Shown here: positions 11,953-21,847 of the stretch, piece after piece
How positions within the stretch are numbered: position 1 is the stretch's first letter
Layout: the number at the start of each line of letters is the position of its first letter
NCBI GenBank assembly: GCA_019914995.1
Contig: CM034139.1
Span: 1,590,461-1,654,460, forward strand
Reading direction: 5' to 3'
From: Acanthochlamys bracteata
Taxonomy: Eukaryota; Streptophyta; Magnoliopsida; Pandanales; Velloziaceae
DNA: 64,000 nt
Made by a program: the position numbers and the translations under genes
The notes under the pieces: generated by a model
What the model was told of the DNA's origin: nothing
The model's input: only the letters and a program-made list of their open reading frames with translations
Database searches by the model: none

Positions 11953-12135
11953 ATGGAGACTTGTGGTGGTGTTAGACCTCGATCACATGTTGCTTCGAAA
12001 GAAGAACAACTCATACTTGCCGAGATGGATCTCTTCGATAGCGCTGATCATCCCCAAGATATCTTCTCCGTTCGTTTTCCTTGCAACAACAATGGCGGCC
12101 ACCGCTTCTACAATTACTTTGGTGCTAGCTCTTAG
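11953..12135 (+). CDS. Unrecognised small ORF, possibly a gene relic
   Basis: The 60-residue reading begins METCGGVRPRSHVASKEEQL and ends in a Phe/Tyr/Gly-rich tail (YNYFGASS). A second frame over 11909-12286 gives 125 residues ending in a basic then acidic patch. Upstream in yet another frame an ATG at 11862 opens a serine-rich stretch that stops at 11901-11903. Such overlapping open frames in a less AT-rich island suggest an old coding sequence now frameshifted, or simply composition. I recognise no domain, signal peptide or membrane segment. No introns or promoter could be assigned. Confidence 0.2.
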   Translation: METCGGVRPRSHVASKEEQLILAEMDLFDSADHPQDIFSVRFPCNNNGGHRFYNYFGASS

Positions 12136-12289
12136 CTTAGAAACAACGCCAACACCGATCCAAAGAAGAAGAATAAGAAAACAAAAGAGGACAGAAGAGA
12201 GGCAAAGCACTACAGTGAAAGCAGCAGAAGAAGAAGCCCTTCTCTTTCCGTTGCACTGCTGCTACTATTACTACTCTATTAAATAGACC

Positions 12290-13570
12290 TTTGTTAGGAA
12301 TCATTACATCTGTGTTGTTAGTACTTCTAGACCTCACCATTTTGTCGTGTTCTCATTGTAGGAATCATTGCATTTGTGCTGGCCAAAGGCTAATCTAAGC
12401 TATGTATAAATAAAATTGATTGGAAACTTTTGATTTTCGTTCTGACCTTCTTCGGTTTATATCACAAGTTTATCTTCGTTCCACAATTCGACGGCATCAA
12501 AGAAGCGTGTAAGGACGGTATCCCTTCTCAGCAATTTTGAACATTTCTAGTCTCTATTGATAACAATGCGGTGTTAAAATCTTGATATTTTCAGCTGTTG
12601 TTGAATGTATGATCTTAAACAGTTGTAGAATACAGCTTGAATCAGAGAAGTTGTGCAAGTTATTGTCTGATCTTGCTGTCTTGAACATCACCAACTGGTT
12701 AACCGACGGATCAAACCGTTAATCTACTGGATCAAACAGCGATCTTCCGATCCGGACAAATTTTTAGATTAACGTTCAGTTTGATTCTGACAACTATATT
12801 TGGCGCACAAAAATTTTTGAAGCAAATACTACAAACGAGGATCAGCATGCATGCGGCATTCTTTAAACTATTTCTGCTGTATACATTTGAAATTTGGTAA
12901 GATTCAAATTAACATTTGAAGAAATTCTCTCTAATCCACTAATAATTCAACAAACATTCAGAAATACAAATCAGATAACCGCATCTGATTATGCATAAGC
13001 ATCAAAATATATATTCGAAACATCTTGCCCAAGCATTGACGTCCAGACAACAAACGTGATTTCCTTGTGCTTCTAATACTAACATTTCCCATAAAATTAG
13101 ACCACTGTGACAAAATGAACTCGATCTCACAAGAAAATCATAGTAGGTACATCATCCATCTTGAATCTCACAAGGAAACTGAGAGAAAAAGAAAATATTG
13201 CCAAGCAAAGAATTAAAACGAAACCCAAATCACTGGAGATATGAGAACAAAAACCAAAAAACCATGTCATCAACAATGATGACCTAAGAAAATCCAGCAC
13301 AACTCCTACAAGGTTCTCATTTCACACTACTGAATTTAGATTCAATACACAAAAGGCAAAGCCAAGTAACATCAGCATAAATTTTCATGAAGAATAGGCT
13401 TTCTACTTGTAATATCATTTCAAAGCTCTTCCGAGAAAAACTCCATTGAGAAAAAGCATCCATGGCCTAATGTATTAAATCAGAATGAAATGTGTAAATA
13501 CTACATGTTCACTTCATAAATATAAAGCTAACGGCATAGTTTCAAAAAGATAATGCAGTCAAACTGCTTC
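12290..13570. other. Intergenic stretch and RACK1 3' flank
   Basis: A short repeat, TAGGAATCATT(A/G)CAT(C/T)TGTG, occurs at about 12296 and 12360. The part next to 13570 must contain the 3' UTR and polyadenylation site of RACK1 on the minus strand, but I cannot place the cleavage site. Nothing else is recognised. Confidence 0.4.
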
Positions 13571-13672
13571 TCAATAACGAGTGATCTCCCAGACTCTGAT
13601 GAGACCGTCGGTGTACCCAGTAAATAGGGTGCTTCCATCAGCACTCCAGCTCAAGCTTGTGCAGTACAGCAT
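13571..13672 (-). other. RACK1: RACK1 coding exon 3 and stop
   Basis: Encodes the last 33 residues ([20 protein letters not shown] then [13 protein letters not shown]) and TGA. The acceptor is TTTCAG|ATGC. It completes the last propeller blade. Confidence 0.95.
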
Positions 13673-15860
13673 CTGAAAATACAAACAGTTGAATTCTAGG
13701 TTAAGAATCTGAGGAATATATTATGTAGGTGAAACAGAAAAACGAATCAGAGTTTCTAAAAATCAAATGCAAACAAGTCTACGATCACCGTATGCTGACA
13801 TAGTAGGATGGTAAGTAGCATCAAAAACATGCATAAGGGTCTACATAGCACCAAGGAACAATCACTTCTACTGTAGAGTATAGAGTAATGAACTTGTAGT
13901 TCCACTGAGGTATAAAGATAGTTGAAAAGGTGAAAGGGGTTACACATTTACCAGCATCTATGTCTACTACCGAATAACAAGTCATTTTCATGATTAAAGG
14001 GACAAGTTTGTAAAATACGAAAGTTTGTAAGACACAACCAACCATATCACTGATACATTATCAGAATCCCCAACCTAAAGGGTACATGACAAGGTACACT
14101 AAATTGAGTAGCTAACATCTATTGGTTGATAGTAGAGAGCATTTAGCACTATAAAGTGTATATAACAACCACAGTCAGTCAGCAATGCAGCTATGCAACT
14201 ATATAATACTAAAATAACAAGACTTAAAAACAATACTAACTATTAACGAGCTTGAGGAAAAAAGAAAGAAAGAACAGTTCAACCAGAAAGTACCTGATTC
14301 TTATTGGATGGAGTATCCGGTTTAATCTCCTGGACGATTGACTTGCTCTCAAGGTCCCATATCTTCACACTCTCCTGTGTCGCAGCACACAGCCAATAGC
14401 GGTTGGGACTGAAGCAGAGGGTATGTATAATGGCACCTGCATCAAGATTGTAGAGCCTCTTTCCCTCAGCAAGATCCCATAGAAGTGTAACACCATCTTT
14501 ACCGCCACTAGCACACAGAGAACCATCTGGACTGACAGCAACAGTGTTGACATATCCACCATGACCAGTGAGAGTGTTGCGGAGCTTGCAGTTGGTGAGG
14601 TTCCATACTTTGACAGTGCGATCCCATGATGCAGAGACAATTGTGGGCTGATAACCATTAGGGCTGAAGCGCACACAGCTGACCCAGTTGGAGTGACCAT
14701 CCCCACCATCCTGTTATTATCGAGTAAGCACCAACATTGCATAAACAAATTGGCTCTCTGGATGGATAGCAATATTTTCAAGTATAGTTCTACAATTATT
14801 AATTATTTTATTATTGTAAATCACAATTCAAAAAACACTTGTATGTTCACTAACAAACTCAAATAATAATAATAACAATAATAACCGTTTACTATAAAAT
14901 ACTGGAAAAAACAGGTCACTAACAAATGAACATTCAAACTACAAAGAAAGCATCACTTTATACATTTATGTCTAAATTGCATAATCCAAGCATTACAGCC
15001 ACATAAACTATTTGCTCATTAAGAACATCTCTTATATAAAACATCAATCACCATAAGAATGTTAAATGAATCAACAAACCAGAAAAGCTACTCTAAATCA
15101 ATATCGAATAACCAACTAGTAAGAACCAAAGCTTCTCAAACCCTAGCTTCACCAGAATCTAAACATACATCCATCAGTACTCTACATATGCCTAACATAA
15201 TATCCACAAAAAAGGAAGAAAACTAAAACTAATCCAAATTAAAATAAATGTTCACAAATCCTGCTAAAAGATTGCAAATTCAAAACAACCTCAACCAATC
15301 TGTAGATTTATCTATCTAGATTTAACTGAAATCAAGAAACAACGACACCAAGAACAGATTCTTCAATAAACCAAATTGGGAAGAGAAGTAGAATATACCT
15401 GAATGGTGTACTTGCATTCACCGAGAGTGTTCCAGAGCTTAATATTCTTATCTCTGGAAGCAGAAACGATCTGCCTGTTATCAACCGAGAAGGCAACGCT
15501 CAAAACATCCTTGGTGTGTCCAACAAACCTTCTGGTGGTAACACCAGTAGCCAAATCCCAGAGCCGGAGCTCACCATCCCACGATCCAGAGAGCGCGAAT
15601 TGTCCATCTGACGAAAGCACAACGTCCTGAACGAAGTGGGAGTGGCCGGTGAGACGGCGGCGAGGAACGCCGTAGGAAGCGGAGCCTGGTTCTGCTCCGG
15701 TGGTGGCGGCGGCTGATTCCTTCGTGAGATTCCAGACGAGGACCGATTTGTCTCGGGAGGAGGAGACGATCATGTCGGAGTTGTCGATTGGCGTCGCGAT
15801 TGCCGTGATCCAGTCGGTGTGGCCGCGCATCACGCCCTTGAGTGTTAGGGTTTCCGCCAT
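13571..15860 (-). CDS. RACK1: RACK1, WD40 scaffold of the 40S ribosomal subunit
   Basis: Three exons on the minus strand: 15860-15399, 14710-14294 and 13672-13571 (stop TGA 13573-13571). Lengths 462, 417 and 102 sum to 981 nt, 326 residues, close to the 327 of Arabidopsis RACK1A. Introns of 688 and 621 bases are GT-AG and all phase 0. The protein is a seven-bladed WD40 propeller with repeated GH...WD pairs, for example [10 protein letters not shown]...[16 protein letters not shown]...[16 protein letters not shown]...IKLWN in exon 1, and ends with [15 protein letters not shown]1 binds the 40S head near the mRNA exit and anchors kinases and other signalling proteins, affecting translation, hormone and immune signalling in plants. 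The start is the only in-frame ATG before the first repeat (MAETLTLKG). The gene appears intact. Confidence 0.97.
14294..14710 (-). other. RACK1: RACK1 coding exon 2
   Basis: Encodes residues 155-293, starting [15 protein letters not shown]. The acceptor is AACAG|GATGG and the donor CAG|GTACTT. It carries [25 protein letters not shown] and VKIWDLESK, further WD40 strands. Confidence 0.95.
15399..15860 (-). other. RACK1: RACK1 coding exon 1
   Basis: Encodes residues 1-154, roughly the first three WD40 blades (ends ...[15 protein letters not shown]). The donor is CAG|GTATAT at 15399/15398. Confidence 0.95.
15845..15853 (-). promoter_or_regulatory. Telo-box-like AAACCCTAA at RACK1 start codon
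   Basis: The minus strand reads ATGGCGGAAACCCTAACACT, so an exact telo-box core lies in codons 3-6. Telo-boxes are frequent near the transcription start of plant ribosomal-protein and translation genes; position inside the coding region makes function uncertain. Confidence 0.4.
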
Positions 15861-15918
15861 TGTTGATAGAAATCGAGCTAGGGCAGCGGAAGAGAAAACG
15901 CAACCGAGAGAAGAAATA

Positions 15919-15932
15919 AGAGAGAGAGAGAG
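15919..15932 (-). repeat. CT-rich tract in RACK1 5' leader
   Basis: A run of alternating CT (minus sense) lies about 60-70 bases upstream of the ATG and about 25-40 downstream of the TATA box, near the expected transcription start. Pyrimidine tracts are common in leaders of plant translation genes. Confidence 0.5.
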
Positions 15933-15954
15933 TGGCGGCTGACTGGAAAGGGCG

Positions 15955-15962
15955 TTTATATA
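15955..15962 (-). promoter_or_regulatory. TATA box of RACK1
   Basis: The minus strand reads TATATAAA about 95-102 bases before the ATG, a good distance for a short plant leader. Its outer bases are also the ATA target duplication of the MITE that starts at 15963. Confidence 0.65.
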
Positions 15963-16223
15963 GGGGGTGTTTGGTTTTGCTTTTCTCCAATCTAATTTTT
16001 TAATTTTTTATTTTATGTTTTTTAATATATATTTTATAAATATATAAAAAATTTATTTAAAAATTTAGAAAGTGTAGAAAAATTCTACGGAGTGAGATCT
16101 TTTTATTACATATTTTTATTATTTTTTTAAAAATAAAAAAAAATAAAATTCGTTTTTCAAAAAGAATAAAAATATTTTTCATTTCATAAAAGCTCTATTT
16201 TATAAACAATTTTAAACGTCCTC
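15963..16223. mobile_element. 261-bp Harbinger/Tourist-like MITE, copy 2, at the RACK1 promoter
   Basis: The left end GGGGGTGTTTGG and the right end AAACGTCCTC are imperfect inverted repeats flanked by ATA on both sides (15960-15962 and 16224-16226). Internal blocks such as AGAAAGTGTAGAAAAATTCT match copy 1 at 5774-6035 in opposite orientation. It is non-coding and about 80% AT by eye, and separates RACK1 from its original upstream region. Confidence 0.8.
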
Positions 16224-16226
16224 ATA

Positions 16227-17865
16227 GTGGTGCAGGAGAATAGGATAAGCCAGGGTTTGAAAGGTGGAGATTGTTTAAAGTGGTCCATCGCGGTGCAGAC
16301 GATAATGCCAATGACTAGAAGAACGTGCTTTCATTGATAGCTCTACGCACATTTTGAATATATTTAATTATATTTTTAATTATTTTTTTATTTGTTTTTA
16401 AATTTATATTTTTTTAAAAATCATATTTATTTTTTAAAAAAAATTATATTTATTTTTAAAATATTATAAAAATGCATAATTTTATTTTTTAAACTAATAA
16501 AGTTTATTTTTTGAAAAATGTTACTAAAACTATTTTTTTAATTCTTGTTTTAATTAATGTCAAATAATTTATTTTTAAATTAGATTGTGTCACATATAAA
16601 TGAAACTATGAGTTGGAAAATGGGTCGAACTGTAGCCTAACCAAACTGTCTGAAATAGAACCCATTCGGCTAATGAACAATATCAGAACTTGATCTATCC
16701 AGACCAATCACACAGACAGTATATGATCGACATAATCAGCCTAGCGAGCAGCCCACCCTTGATTACTATTCACATTGACTTGTAAACGCGACCGATCAAT
16801 ATTGTAATTTGACATGGTAAATACTAATAGTTGACCAAATCAATGACTAAATAAATATATTTATAATTTTATGAGAAAAAAATGAACCTCTGATGATGTC
16901 ATGCAAATGTCACGATGATATCAACGGACTATTGGAGTCCACAACGGTCACTCATGACCGTTAGTGGTACAAGTTGCAATATATGATCTGATCCGAATAT
17001 TTAATTCGAAATTGACTTTTTAATTCAGGTTCAACTTTAACTTTATTCGAATTTGAATCAATTTCGGATTTATATGAAATTGACTTAATAATATAAGCAG
17101 GTTAAGATCAATTTTGGGTTGACACGACTAACCTTAATAAGATGTAGGCAGTTGGAATCCGCAAGAGAACGTAGGGCGAGGAGCTCGAATGCAATCACAC
17201 AACAAAATAAAAAATCATTGAAAATTGAGGGAGCGAAAAGCATCAACAAGATGAGGAGAAAGATAAGCGCAAATTAGGGGTCAAATTGCTAGCGAGAGAG
17301 CTTCGGTGAAATTTAGGATTTTGACTTAGACCCAATAATGGCTCAAATCGTTGCAAACGGAATGAGTTACAACAAGAAGAGGGCGACTGAATGAGTTATA
17401 GCATGACAGTAGAAGCAATGTGAAGGCCGAAGAAAGGCCTGAGAGGGGAGACAGGAGTACGCGTGGGGCTGCGGTGGCTGGTCTCGAGACTTCTTTTCGC
17501 CCGGAATGGCGAGCAATTCAATTCTCTTTTTTTTCTTTTTTTTTGAGTTAAATGGCAGCTGTAATAAATTGTAACAACAAAATTTGCGAAGCAGTAATAA
17601 AAGGTACTAATAAAATATTTTCCTTGTGTATTAGGGAGTGGAGTCAGGAGATAGAAGATCTTGAATAGGATCTTGGTCAGTTTCACTAAAATGTGCACAC
17701 ATAACATGCGCGGTGTAAAAAAAAATAGTTATAACACAAATTATAATATCTCTGTGAAAAGGTCTTTTACAATTTTGTTAAAGGACATTATGAACTTTAA
17801 TTTTTAGAAGTGTATTCATAAGAGATATAGTATAGAAAAACAGAAGTTAGAGTCTATTTATTGTC
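16227..17865. other. Intergenic stretch upstream of RACK1
   Basis: An extremely AT-rich run (16340-16580) is followed by mixed sequence. Around 16860-16980 blocks such as GATGATGTCATGC and GGTCACTCATGACCGTTAG recur in related form at 18730-18800, suggesting an old hAT 5' flank duplicate. Poly-T runs lie at about 17525-17545. No gene is recognised. Confidence 0.4.
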
Positions 17866-17868
17866 TAA

Positions 17869-18090
17869 GGGGTCCTTTCACTATACATTCTATCTTCATT
17901 TTATCTTCTTTTCATTTTTATTTTATAAATCTATTTAAATTATAAAATAAAAAAATATGAGTAAATTATGCATTATAAATAGTCAAATTTATACTTTTTT
18001 AGATAAAAAAAGTCAGCTTATTTCTTAAACATTTACAAACTATTTCTTAATCTCAAAAGCTTTATCTTCTAAGCAATTTCAAACAATCTC
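17869..18090. mobile_element. 222-bp Tourist-like MITE with TAA duplication
   Basis: The left end GGGGTCCTTTC and the right end CAAACAATCTC (inverse GAGATTGTTTG) are imperfect inverted repeats flanked by TAA at 17866-17868 and 18091-18093. The interior is AT-rich and non-coding. Confidence 0.65.
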
Positions 18091-18093
18091 TAA

Positions 18094-18860
18094 GTTTTTC
18101 TTAGTAATTTATTTTTTATGAAACTTTTTTGGTGAAGAAGTTTCTTTTGTTTCATTTCATGAAAGTACCATTAATGAACTTATTTAGTCTGACTATAACT
18201 GGTTAACCTGTTTCAATGAATTTGGTCGAAATCTAGTGAAATCTTTTAGAAATTTTGTTTAGTAATACGTCTCAGTATCACAAAATTTTACTTATCACCA
18301 TATATTCAAAAATTAAAATAAAATAATTTTTTTTTCCAAACAGCCTAAGTATTGATGATACTGAGTTTATACCTATCATCGCACATTTTAACGAACAATC
18401 ACAACATGTTTTGGTTAAGAACACCATACAATATTTATTTCAACTTATTTTATAATTTTACTTATGCTAAAGAGTGTAAAAAAATTAATAATGTTATTAA
18501 ATAGGTCAACTCAAATTTAACTCGGTTATTTGATATATTAACTTATGGTGGACAATTATAACCTGTACAAATTAATAAGTTAGGTTAAGGTTGAATGAAC
18601 TTGATCTATTTATTAAATACATAGACCCAAAATAGACCTACTAATCTAAATTACAATGATTAGTTAGCAGTCAGGGAGAACCGCTAACGATCATAAGTGA
18701 TAGTTAGAAGATCATCAATTGTCGTTTATGACTGTTCGCGGTCTCCAAAACTGCCAATGCTCATTGTGATTGTTAGATGATGTCATGCTGATGACAGTAT
18801 TATGTAGCCAACGGCAACAGAGTATTGCTTGTTTACTTTTTTGAAGTTTTTTTTAAACAC
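18094..18860. other. Probable 5' flank of the hAT element
   Basis: No gene. From about 18660 there are short inverted blocks around AACGGTCA/GACCGTT-like words, a composition typical of hAT subterminal regions. The exact left terminus was not found. Confidence 0.35.
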
Positions 18861-18868
18861 AACTCATC

Positions 18869-18881
18869 TATATAAATACCC
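18869..18881 (+). promoter_or_regulatory. TATA box of the decayed hAT transposon
   Basis: TCTATATAAATACCCC stands about 450 bases before the BED-finger coding region. The same arrangement, short TATAAATACCCC followed by a T-rich leader, is familiar from plant hAT elements. Confidence 0.45.
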
Positions 18882-19324
18882 CATATCTTTTTCAATCTTC
18901 AGACAATAAAATTCCGCTTATTTTTTTTTAAATTCTCTAATACATTTGCATTTTCTCTCTTCCTGCAAAAATCTCAAACTCACATTCTCACATTTCTCGA
19001 AATCATTTAGTGTTCTTATTTGTAATAGATCCAAATTTTTGTACTATTATTCTTGATATGGATTATTTGGCATAGACGATCAAAATTTGCAGAAAATAAA
19101 TATTGCTTGTATAGTAGAAGACGACGAAGTTTCTCCAATACGAAGTAGAATTTTTCACTAAAGATGCGATAAACTACTCCAATTCTGATTGTTGGAAATA
19201 GTTTGGCTTCAGTGTTGAAAATAGTTTTCATTGGTAACAATAAAATGTTCAAAATTTACAACTTTGAAGCATGGACTAGTTCACTGCCAAATATACAACA
19301 CAAAATAATAGTACTAAATAAAAA

Positions 19325-21110
19325 ATGGCAAGATGTAAATTATGCAAAAAGCTTTTAATTGATAATCCTAATGCTAGAACTCGATACTTAATAACCGACT
19401 GTAAGAAATGTGCTGCCAAAAAGAAATAGAGGAAGTCTTCACAAACTCAATTTCAATTCAATACAGATGGTTCAGTAAATACTTGGTCCTACTACTCTAA
19501 TATAGTAGAAATCTCTAGCCCAAATGATTTGTGCTATCGACTTACCAATTAATTTTGGTGACTCATCCGTTTATGAAGAACATATTAAAAGCATATTGTA
19601 CATACTTTAAAAAGGTTAGTAGAACAACTATGAAGTGATATTATTACTTATTATAATAAAATGTGCACTATATTAAAATTGAATTAAGTTCATTACAGAT
19701 TCTATTGCATTGACATCTGATATTTGGAGCGGTAGAGCTAAATAAGATTATTTGAGTATTATTGCATATTATTTAGATTCATAATGGTTTATTCAAAAAA
19801 TAATTATTAGTTCGAGACTTATTGATTGCACGCATGATGCTAAAATATTTCTGAATGCATTGTAAGGGTAGATAAAAATTTTGGCGTGAGTAACCGCATC
19901 ATCTCCATCAAACACAAGCGGTTCGATTTCTTGAGATAGACCTAAGCTCATACATAGGTGAAATTTTACTATACCAACATTATGTTTGCCATGTTATCAA
20001 AAAAATCATAAAATTAGGTATGAAACTAGAAAGTGAGCAGATTAGTTATATTCATATTGCTATATCTTAGCTTACTAGCTCACGCAATATTTAGTAAACT
20101 TAAGAGATATTGCTTAGCAGAATATTTGAAGCTCAAATTTTCAACCTTGATATGCCAATAACATGGATTTTATTTATCTAATATTAAATAGTACTTTAGA
20201 TTTTTAAAAAGTACTTATAAATTTTTATAATATAAAAATAACATATTTAGTGAAACTTATTGGATTATTGCTGAAAAACTTGTAAAATGTTTAAAATTTG
20301 TTTATGATGCTGTTGTTTTATTATTTAGTGTTTACTATCCTACTTCTCTATTAGTTTTACATTCAATTCTTAATATAGTTACATTATTGCATTCTCTTTT
20401 GACAGATTACTTGGGCCTATAGTTACAAAGATAAACAAATTAAAAAAATACTGGTCTGACATTTGTCTTTTATATTGCGTTGTGTTTATGTTAGATCCTA
20501 CATTTAAACTTATAGTTTTCCAAAACTGTTACTTATTGTGGTATGTATCTGGATATTTTTCATATTCAACTAGAAATCACTAGCGCTCGTAACAAGTTGT
20601 ACGAAATTTATAATCTTTATGAGTTAGGTTTTGTAACTTGCGGAATCAGCAACATCCGAAACTATGCAAACACATCAAAACAAGAAGAAAGAAATAATCA
20701 ATTGGTTTTTAATTTCCATCAAGCATAGCTCATGTTCAACACCAACTTTAACTTCAACAGCATATAATCTTAATCGGACTCGAACAAATATTGTGAAGAG
20801 GATACCGTCATTACCAATGACCACTACAACTTCGAAAGTTTTAATATTTTAAATTAGTGGAAGACACATTCAATAAGATATCGAATACTTTCTAATTAAG
20901 CACGTGATATCTAGACAATTATTGTTTCAATAGTGTCTTCCAAAACAACATTTAGTAAATCTAGAAGGATAATTGAAGACTGAAAAATACAACTGACTCG
21001 TGAGATAGTTGAGGTACTAACTTGTGTCAACGAACGAGAACTTGCAATTAAAAGATGCAACATACAAATCATAATGATGACCTAACAGAACAATTTTCTA
21101 AATTATTTCT
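19325..21110 (+). pseudogene. hAT transposase relic (BED finger to dimerisation domain)
   Basis: Translating the plus strand in shifting frames gives the domains of a RICESLEEPER-like hAT transposase in order. A BED zinc-finger piece at about 19325-19430 reads MARCKLCKKLLIDNPNARTR, with a TDCKKC end that lacks the usual histidine. Next come a core piece near 19700-19860 and a segment at 20440-20700 ending FIHIQLEIT/SARNKLYEIYNLY-like. The C-terminal hAT dimerisation region at 20860-21060 includes SRRIIED and LTREIVEVLTCVNERELA. Many stops and frameshifts make it inactive. hAT transposases cut and paste DNA with 8-bp duplications. A SINE-like insert interrupts it near 19.9 kb. Confidence 0.8.
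19868..20010 (+). mobile_element. SINE-like (tRNA-derived) insert within the hAT
   Basis: TGGCGTGAGTAACC (19882-19895) resembles a Pol III A box and GGTTCGATTTC (19920-19930) a B box. Their spacing of roughly 25 bases between boxes is within the tRNA range. The stretch has no hAT similarity, while hAT reading resumes after it (YIHI motif at about 20050). Borders are approximate and no target duplication was confirmed. Confidence 0.45.
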
Positions 21111-21382
21111 AAACAAAAATATTTCAAGTACAAGCAAAATATATAATTATATGCAAAATATAATAAAGTTTATGTATGTTTTACTTTTAACTAAGAATAA
21201 ATTTTTTATGTTATTCTTCTCAAATTTTTTATTCTTTTCATCGTTTGTTTATAGAAAAAATAGAGACAGGCAAGCGGGTCTGTCCGGTCAAAAAAAATTG
21301 TGACCCAATTGAGCCGACCCAACACGGGTAGAAGGGCCGGGTCGCCAGACCCGGTTTGTTCATTTGGCTCGACCCGCCTATA

Positions 21383-21394
21383 TTTGCACCTCTA
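21383..21394 (+). repeat. Right terminus of the hAT element
   Basis: TTTGCACCTCTA (inverse TAGAGGTGCAAA) is a typical plant hAT end and follows a GC-rich subterminal block with GGGTCGCC/GACCCGCC repeats at 21275-21380. The matching left end was not found. Confidence 0.55.
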
Positions 21395-21847
21395 ATGTCA
21401 CACCTATTATCATATCTTATAACTCCAAATTCAATATATAATATTTGTATACTGAAGCATTATTTATTTACATTAAATCATATACTATTTTACTAATTTA
21501 AATAAGATACAAAAATAAAATACAGAATAGGGCATGTAATACTATTGATTTTATAACTTATTTTTTAGATGCTTTGTCTGAGCAATACATATCTTTCTTC
21601 TATTTTTTGTTAAATGTTCTTTGTTGGCCTCTAAATTATGCTGGATTGGACTTAGCAGGTGAAGGACTGAGTAGGCTTGAGCAAAAAGACTGCTAGCTTA
21701 ATAGGTTAGGATCAGATTAGCAACAAACTAACTAATTTGAAAGTTAACCAGTAACTCGTTTTGGGCTTAAACAAACATGGGCCATGATGGGTTTTTACAA
21801 CCCACGGCTGTTAATAATTCCACATTAGCTTGCTGTTAGAGTGGGCA
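21395..21847. other. Short intergenic stretch between hAT and Copia LTR
   Basis: No coding or transposon terminus is recognised. AT-rich up to 21610, then mixed sequence with GGGCTTAAAC/CCATGATGGG words up to the LTR border. Confidence 0.35.

Noticed and set aside
15403-15942. Plus-strand ORFs across RACK1 exon 1
   Set aside because: They are shadows of the minus-strand RACK1 coding sequence.
16906-16913. ATGTCACG as left target duplication partner of ATGTCACA at 21395
   Set aside because: The bases following it do not resemble the hAT terminus TAGAGGTGCAAA.
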